From Clostridia bacterium (lineage in GTDB: Bacteria; Bacillota; Clostridia; CAKSNL01; HGM11501), in contig CAAFWO010000007.1 of the NCBI GenBank assembly GCA_900766735.1, positions 1 through 64,000 on the forward strand: DNA of 64,000 nt. The letters run 5' to 3'. Position numbers and translations under genes: made by a program. Under the pieces are notes generated by a model. It did not search any database, was not told the DNA's origin, and saw only the letters and a list, made by a program, of their open reading frames with translations. Position 1 is the stretch's first letter. Every line of letters starts with the position of its first letter. Below are positions 59,634 through 64,000 of this stretch, in pieces.

Positions 59634-60899
59634 ATGAAAAAAATAATTGCACTCGTTGCCGCCTTGTCTGTCATGTTTTCTTTTATGACGGCGTTTGCCG
59701 AGGAGACAGAGGCAGTAACCGAAACGAAAGATGAAGTGACCGCGGACGGGGAAACCGCGGAAACCGCACAGGCTGAGCCGGCCGTGATGACGGGAAAGAC
59801 CGTCACCATTCATGCTGAGGTCATAAAAGAGGGCTATATCAACCGCGAAGTGACCTTCGGGCTGTATGACGGTGAAACGAACTTAGCTAAAAAGAGCGTT
59901 AAGATAACGCCCTCGGAGCCGAGCTTTAATTTGGAGTTTGAAGTGCCGGAATATAATTTCGGGAAAATATTCACCGTCCGCGTCGAGTCGGGCGAGGCGG
60001 AGGCTGAATATAACGGCGTTAAGGGGACGATGATCTCTGTTCAGCCCTATATTTATGAGGACGCAGAGGGGAACGCGGCCTGCCAGACGATATTTTACAT
60101 AAACCTTTACACAAAGGCACAGCAAAAGCCCCATACGGTCTACTACCTTAAAAATCCCGTGCCTTACGCATATTATCTTTCGGGCGGCGAGATCTATATG
60201 GCCGAGACGATGATGAAGGACTTGAGGATAAAGTGCGAGAAAAAGGACGGCACATGGCTTCTTTTCTCCGAGACAGGAAACGTCACGATGCAGTTTTTCA
60301 AAGACAACATCTATGCGCTTAAAAATTATGTGGGCTATAACTTAAACCGCCCGGCGTTTGAAGTGGGCGGCATCGGCTATCTGCCGCTTCGCGATATTGC
60401 CGAGACGTTTGGCTGCGGCTACAGCGTGACTGAGACGGAAAACGAAGTTAAAATTCACACTACCCCTTCGGTATACAGAACAAATCAGTTTGAGGATTTT
60501 GTAAACGCTCAGGGCTATGAGAGCAGAACGGACTATCTTATCTGGGTTTCGAAGAAGGACTTTAAAGTACACCTTTTCAAGGGCGAAAAAGGATATTGGA
60601 CTGTTCAAGGCTCATACCCCTGCACCATCGGAACGGATTCGACACCGACTATCGAGGGTCAGTTTGAATACATCGAGCGGCTGAACCGCTGGACATATCC
60701 CAACTTCTACTGCGGCCCGATCATGCGCTTCTATAACGGCTATGCGCTTCATTCGACGCTTTATAACTATAACGGCACATTATATGACAACCGCGTCGGC
60801 ATGAAGCTTTCGCACGGATGCATAAGACTGCATCCGGAGGATATAAACTATCTTGTGGCGACAGTTCCTTTCAAAACAAAAATTGTTATAACGCCGTAA
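59634..60899 (+). CDS. Exported L,D-transpeptidase (YkuD)
   Basis: 421 residues. Signal peptide (about 1-22), an N-terminal beta domain of unknown type (about 55-145), a copper-amine-oxidase-N-like segment (about 225-280, GGIGYLPLRDIAETFGCGYSV), and a C-terminal YkuD domain (about 295-421) with HSTLYN and SHGCIRL, whose Cys396 is catalytic. Forms 3-3 peptidoglycan crosslinks or attaches proteins. GGGGGAAAG start site. Confidence 0.92.
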   Translation: MKKIIALVAALSVMFSFMTAFAEETEAVTETKDEVTADGETAETAQAEPAVMTGKTVTIHAEVIKEGYINREVTFGLYDGETNLAKKSVKITPSEPSFNLEFEVPEYNFGKIFTVRVESGEAEAEYNGVKGTMISVQPYIYEDAEGNAACQTIFYINLYTKAQQKPHTVYYLKNPVPYAYYLSGGEIYMAETMMKDLRIKCEKKDGTWLLFSETGNVTMQFFKDNIYALKNYVGYNLNRPAFEVGGIGYLPLRDIAETFGCGYSVTETENEVKIHTTPSVYRTNQFEDFVNAQGYESRTDYLIWVSKKDFKVHLFKGEKGYWTVQGSYPCTIGTDSTPTIEGQFEYIERLNRWTYPNFYCGPIMRFYNGYALHSTLYNYNGTLYDNRVGMKLSHGCIRLHPEDINYLVATVPFKTKIVITP

Positions 60900-60906
60900 A
60901 AAAAGC

Positions 60907-60935
60907 TTGACAAAGTGAAAAAAATCTGTTATACT
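60907..60935 (+). promoter_or_regulatory. ylxM-ffh operon promoter
   Basis: TTGACA (60907), 17 bases, TATACT (60930). Confidence 0.75.
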
Positions 60936-60961
60936 CTGTAAAGTAGTTTAGCTTTACAGAG
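60934..60961 (+). promoter_or_regulatory. Inverted repeat at the ylxM transcript start
   Basis: CTCTGTAAAG pairs perfectly with CTTTACAGAG over an eight-base loop. It begins at the -10 box and ends one base before the GGG ribosome site of ylxM, so it may be an operator or a 5' mRNA hairpin. Confidence 0.6.
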
Positions 60962-60970
60962 GGTAATTCA

Positions 60971-61294
60971 ATGGATAAAAAGGTTGAAACGGCGATACTT
61001 TTGGATCTTTATAAAGGGCTTTTGACCGAAAAACAGGCGGAGGCAATGGATCTATACTATAACGAGGATCTTTCACTTTCCGAGATCGCCGAAAACACCC
61101 TTGTCACACGCCAGGCAGTGCGCGACAGCCTGTTAAAGGGCGAGAGGATCTTGGTCGAAACCGAAGAAAAAACGCATCTTTGCGAGAGGATCAGGGCGCT
61201 TGAAGAAAGGCTTAGAAAAATCAACACCCTCATAAAGGAGGAGGACGGCGACGTGATCGGTAAGATCGCCGCGCTGTCGGAAATCGGAGAATAA
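60971..61294 (+). CDS. ylxM: YlxM family signal-recognition-particle-associated DNA-binding protein
   Basis: 107 residues. Sigma-70 region 4-like helix-turn-helix (LTEKQAEAMDLYYNEDLSLSEIAENTLVTRQAVRDSLLKGE) followed by a coiled coil. In other Firmicutes YlxM binds the SRP and modulates it. Two bases before ffh. Confidence 0.92.
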   Translation: MDKKVETAILLDLYKGLLTEKQAEAMDLYYNEDLSLSEIAENTLVTRQAVRDSLLKGERILVETEEKTHLCERIRALEERLRKINTLIKEEDGDVIGKIAALSEIGE

Positions 61295-61296
61295 AT

Positions 61297-62628
61297 ATGG
61301 CATTTGAAAGTCTCGGCGAAAAACTGCAGGAAACTTTTAAAAAATTAAAGGGGCGCGGCAAGGTCTCCGAAAAGGACGTTAAGGAGGCTATGCGCGAAAT
61401 AAAAATGGCGCTTTTGGAGGCAGACGTTAACTTTAAGGTCGTTAAAAGCTTTGAAGCGTCGGTACGCGAAAAGGCGCTCGGAAGCGAGGTCATGGAAAGC
61501 CTCACACCCGGTCAGCAGATCATAAAGATAGTGAGAGATGAGCTTACGGCGCTTATGGGCGGCGAGGAGGCAAAGCTTTCGGTATCGCCAAAGCCCCCCA
61601 CGGTCATCATGATGGTCGGCCTTCAGGGCGCAGGTAAGACGACGACGACCGGTAAGATCGCAAAGTACCTAAAAAAGCAGGGCAAGCGGCCGCTTTTAGT
61701 CGCGTGCGACGTGTACCGTCCGGCCGCGGCAAAACAGCTTGAGGTCGTTTCGGGATATGTGGACGCGGGATTTTTCTCGCGGCCGGAGTCGAAGGACGCT
61801 GTTGCGATCGCTAAAGAGGCGGTTGCAAAGTGCGACCTTTCGCTTTATGACACGGTGATAATCGATACCGCCGGCAGACTCCATATTGACGAAGAGCTTA
61901 TGGAGGAGCTTGTTAATATCAAAAACGCGACAGAGCCCGATGAGATTTTGCTGGTTGTCGACTCGATGACCGGTCAGGACGCGGTGAATGTTGCCGAAAC
62001 ATTTAACAATAAGCTTGACATCACGGGAGTGATACTCTCAAAGCTCGATTCGGACACGAGGGGCGGTGCGGCGATCAGCGTTCGTGCGGTCACCGGAAAG
62101 CCGATAAAATTCGCGGCGTCCGGCGAGAAGATGGACGATATAGAGCCGTTCTATCCCGACCGTATGGCTTCAAGAATTTTAGGTATGGGCGATGTGCTGA
62201 CGCTTATCGACAAGGCGCAGGAGGCTTTTGACCAGAAAAAAGCGGCCGAGCTTGAAAAGAAAATGCGCGAGGCAAGCTTTAACTTAAACGACTTTTTGGA
62301 CCAGATGGATCAGATGAAAAATATGGGTCCGATCGACAATATTTTGGGAATGCTTCCCGGCGTCAACAAAAAGGCGCTTTCCGGCGTTTCGGTCGACGAA
62401 AAGCAGATGGGGCGCACCGCGGCGATAATAAAGTCGATGACAGCCAAAGAGCGCGAAAATCCTTCCGTTATCAACGCGAGCAGGAAAAAGAGGATCGCGG
62501 ACGGGAGCGGCACCAGCGTCAGGGACGTTAATGTGCTTTTGAATAACTTTGAGAACATGCAGAAAATGATGAAGCAGCTCTCAAACGGAAAGTTTATGAA
62601 GAGGTTTGGAAAAAAATTTGGTATGTAG
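61297..62628 (+). CDS. ffh: Signal recognition particle protein Ffh
   Basis: 443 residues. N domain (1-100), GTPase domain with P-loop GLQGAGKTTTTGK (108-120), DVYRPAA, DTAGR and TKLDSD-like SKLDSD, and a methionine-rich M domain (about 300-443: MDQMKNMGPIDNILGMLPG). Targets membrane proteins to the translocon with FtsY, which is not in this window. Confidence 0.96.
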   Translation: MAFESLGEKLQETFKKLKGRGKVSEKDVKEAMREIKMALLEADVNFKVVKSFEASVREKALGSEVMESLTPGQQIIKIVRDELTALMGGEEAKLSVSPKPPTVIMMVGLQGAGKTTTTGKIAKYLKKQGKRPLLVACDVYRPAAAKQLEVVSGYVDAGFFSRPESKDAVAIAKEAVAKCDLSLYDTVIIDTAGRLHIDEELMEELVNIKNATEPDEILLVVDSMTGQDAVNVAETFNNKLDITGVILSKLDSDTRGGAAISVRAVTGKPIKFAASGEKMDDIEPFYPDRMASRILGMGDVLTLIDKAQEAFDQKKAAELEKKMREASFNLNDFLDQMDQMKNMGPIDNILGMLPGVNKKALSGVSVDEKQMGRTAAIIKSMTAKERENPSVINASRKKRIADGSGTSVRDVNVLLNNFENMQKMMKQLSNGKFMKRFGKKFGM

Positions 62629-62668
62629 CAAATTTTTTGACATAGAGAAATTATCGGAGGTGAAAAAG

Positions 62669-62914
62669 ATGGCAGTTAAAATCAGACTTAGAAGAATGGG
62701 CGCAAAGAAGAGCCCCTTTTACCGTGTTGTAGTCGCTGATTCGAGATTCCCCAGAAACGGAAGATTTATCGAGGAGATCGGCACATACAATCCCATGGTT
62801 GAGCCCGCTGATATTAAGATCGACGCGGACAAGGCTAAGGAATGGATCGCTAACGGAGCACAGCCCACAGAGAGCGTTAAGAGTCTTCTTAAGAGATCCA
62901 AAATCGTTGACTGA
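62669..62914 (+). CDS. rpsP: 30S ribosomal protein S16
   Basis: 81 residues, MAVKIRLRRMGAKKSPFYRVVVADSR is the S16 signature. Start ATG 62669 after GGAGGTG; 40 bases behind ffh. Confidence 0.96.
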   Translation: MAVKIRLRRMGAKKSPFYRVVVADSRFPRNGRFIEEIGTYNPMVEPADIKIDADKAKEWIANGAQPTESVKSLLKRSKIVD

Positions 62915-62926
62915 TAAGGAGCATTG

Positions 62927-63160
62927 ATGATGAAAGATTTACTGGAATACGTTGTTAAATCGTTGGTCAATAATCCGGACAGTGTTCAGATAGACGAAAG
63001 CGAGAACGACGGCGAGGTTGTTTTTGAGGTTCGCGTTGCTCCCGAAGATATGGGCAGAATAATCGGAAAGGGCGGAAGGATCGCCAAGGCGGTTCGCTCT
63101 TTGATGAAAGCGGCTTCATTTAAGGAGAACAAAAGAGTCAACGTTGAAATCATTGACTGA
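62927..63160 (+). CDS. khpA: KH-domain RNA-binding protein KhpA
   Basis: 77 residues, single KH domain with GRIIGKGGRIAKAVRSLM (GxxG loop). In Firmicutes KhpA pairs with KhpB and binds many RNAs affecting cell length. AAGGAG site; 12 bases behind rpsP. Either of two adjacent ATGs could be the start. Confidence 0.93.
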   Translation: MMKDLLEYVVKSLVNNPDSVQIDESENDGEVVFEVRVAPEDMGRIIGKGGRIAKAVRSLMKAASFKENKRVNVEIID

Positions 63161-63172
63161 TCAGGCTCAAAG

Positions 63173-63207
63173 AAAACGGCGGCGTACATTTTTACGCCGC
63201 CGTTTTT
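63173..63207 (+). terminator. Hairpin between khpA and rimM
   Basis: AAAACGGCGGCGTA/TACGCCGCCGTTTT with a six-base loop and T5, inside the conserved operon. It probably attenuates transcription into rimM-trmD. Confidence 0.85.
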
Positions 63208-63224
63208 ACTAAAGAGGTGTTTTT

Positions 63225-63728
63225 ATGAGTGAAAAATTACTTGCGGCAAAAATAGTGAATACGCACGGAATAAGGGGCGAGGTCAAGGCTGTGTATTACA
63301 CCGATTCGCCGCAGTTTTTTGAAGATATTAAAAAAATATATTTAGGCGATGAAGAATTTACCCTCACAGGCTCGCGCGCGCATAAGGGCGCGGTGCTCTT
63401 AAAGCTCTCCGGCATCGACTCGATCGAGGCGGCGGAAAAGCTTATCGGCAAAGAAATATATACCAAAAGAGAGGAAGCGCCCCTTCCGGACGGGCAGTTT
63501 TTCATTGTGGATATAATAGGCTGCACGGTCTTGAGTGAAGAGGGAGAGCCGATCGGGAAAATAACTGATGTTTTCCCCACGGGTAGTAACGACGTTTTCG
63601 AGGTTCTTCTTCCGGGCGGCAAAAAGGCCTATATCCCCAATATTCACGACGTGGTAAAGAAGATCGACATCGATAATAAAGATGTTACGATTCACGTTAT
63701 GGAGGGTCTGATAGACGATGAAGATTAG
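63225..63728 (+). CDS. rimM: Ribosome maturation factor RimM
   Basis: 167 residues. N-terminal RimM domain (LLAAKIVNTHGIRGEVKAVYYTDSP) and C-terminal PRC barrel (DIIGCTVLSEEGEPIGKITDVFPTGSNDVFEV). Assists 16S processing and 30S head assembly. AGAGGTG site. Its end overlaps trmD by 11 bases. Confidence 0.95.
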   Translation: MSEKLLAAKIVNTHGIRGEVKAVYYTDSPQFFEDIKKIYLGDEEFTLTGSRAHKGAVLLKLSGIDSIEAAEKLIGKEIYTKREEAPLPDGQFFIVDIIGCTVLSEEGEPIGKITDVFPTGSNDVFEVLLPGGKKAYIPNIHDVVKKIDIDNKDVTIHVMEGLIDDED

Positions 63729-64000
63729 TGTTCTGACGCTGTTTCCCGAGATGTTTGCGCCTGTCTGCGGCGTCAGCATCTTAAAGCGCGCGCTTGATAA
63801 AAATCTTTTCGGCCTTGAAATAATAAATATCCGCGACTATTCGGAGGATAAGCATAAAAGGGTGGACGATTACCCTTACGGAGCCGGCGGCGGCCTTTTA
63901 ATGCAGCCGATGCCGATATACGGTGCATATGAGGCCATAGTAAAAAAAGAAGGCAAAAAGCCGTATGTTATATATATGTCGCCCCAGGGGAAGACGTTTG
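63718..64000 (+). CDS. trmD: tRNA (guanine-N1)-methyltransferase TrmD (partial)
   Basis: The first 94 residues (MKISVLTLFPEMFAPVCGVSILKRAL..., then RDYSEDKHKRVDDYPYGAGGGLLMQP) match TrmD, the SPOUT enzyme methylating G37 of tRNAs. The ATG lies within the rimM end. The gene runs off the window. Confidence 0.95.
   Translation, partial: MKISVLTLFPEMFAPVCGVSILKRALDKNLFGLEIINIRDYSEDKHKRVDDYPYGAGGGLLMQPMPIYGAYEAIVKKEGKKPYVIYMSPQGKTF

Noticed and set aside
1..64000. tRNA, rRNA, tmRNA, RNase P RNA, prophage or plasmid origin
   Set aside because: No matching sequences were recognised by eye; a covariance-model scan would be needed to exclude small RNAs fully.

Overview
This 64 kb window looks like a chromosomal segment of an anaerobic, endospore-forming member of the Clostridia, possibly an uncultured gut lineage. 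Support for sporulation: an alpha/beta-type small acid-soluble spore protein, an uninterrupted sigK, spoIIP, a SleB-type hydrolase, a LysM-GH18 protein of the spore-hydrolase type, a YtxC-like protein and a GerMN lipoprotein. Support for a sugar-using lifestyle: GH36, GH42, GH37-like and DUF4091 enzymes, sugar isomerase/oxidoreductase genes and several AraC regulators. No tRNA, rRNA, CRISPR array or prophage was seen. Most genes have good Shine-Dalgarno sites, many have sigma-A promoters (TTGACA-17-TATAAT type), and most transcription units end in strong hairpins. These features were read by eye.

Layout. 1-2.3 kb is the accessory part: the end of an IS3-family element abuts a 5'-truncated HEPN-domain gene, followed by about 950 bp of nested palindromic repeats without a gene. 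2.3-10.3 kb carries metal and drug transport plus sugar genes: a ZIP transporter, MATE + AraC, GH36 alpha-galactosidase, and a zinc ABC transporter (znuACB) divergent from a zur-like gene. 10.3-17.2 kb has a HAD phosphatase, a stand-alone ACT-domain protein, DUF4091 divergent from a frameshifted AraC regulator, a SleB-like hydrolase, an SDR and glycyl-tRNA synthetase. 17.3-25.5 kb has an unknown membrane coiled-coil protein, valS, folC and a sporulation group (LysM-GH18, pentein-fold DUF6873-like, YtxC-like, SASP). 25.5-34.5 kb has a ribokinase-AraC fusion (frameshifted as sequenced) coupled to fsa, then a nucleotidyltransferase, queT-glmM-M24 peptidase, efp, a CD1247-like protein, an ArsC/Spx-like protein and an FAD oxidoreductase. 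34.5-43 kb has GH42, MscS, a polar amino-acid ABC transporter with a YerC-type regulator and lipoprotein, an S24-type repressor and spoIIP. 43.3-51.4 kb is an envelope/sporulation block: DUF348-G5-3D protein, two-component system, GerMN, C39-like protease, sigK, acpP-rnc and radical SAM. 51.4-60.9 kb holds an AEC transporter, a Gfo/Idh-isomerase-GH37 group, a candidate small RNA, a membrane-anchored PstS-like protein, a YgjP-like protease, azlCD and an L,D-transpeptidase. 60.9-64 kb is the conserved ylxM-ffh-rpsP-khpA-rimM-trmD operon, cut by the window edge.

Most noteworthy are the ribokinase fused to an AraC DNA-binding domain, a possible 3-keto-sugar type glycoside pathway at 52.6-56 kb, a candidate sRNA carrying an anti-Shine-Dalgarno motif at about 56.1 kb, the IS-truncated HEPN gene beside nested palindromic repeats, and the splitting of the rnc...ffh cluster with smc and ftsY missing from the window. 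Two genes carry single-base losses in homopolymers (T7, G6), which may be assembly errors, natural mutations, or sites of ribosomal or transcriptional slippage.
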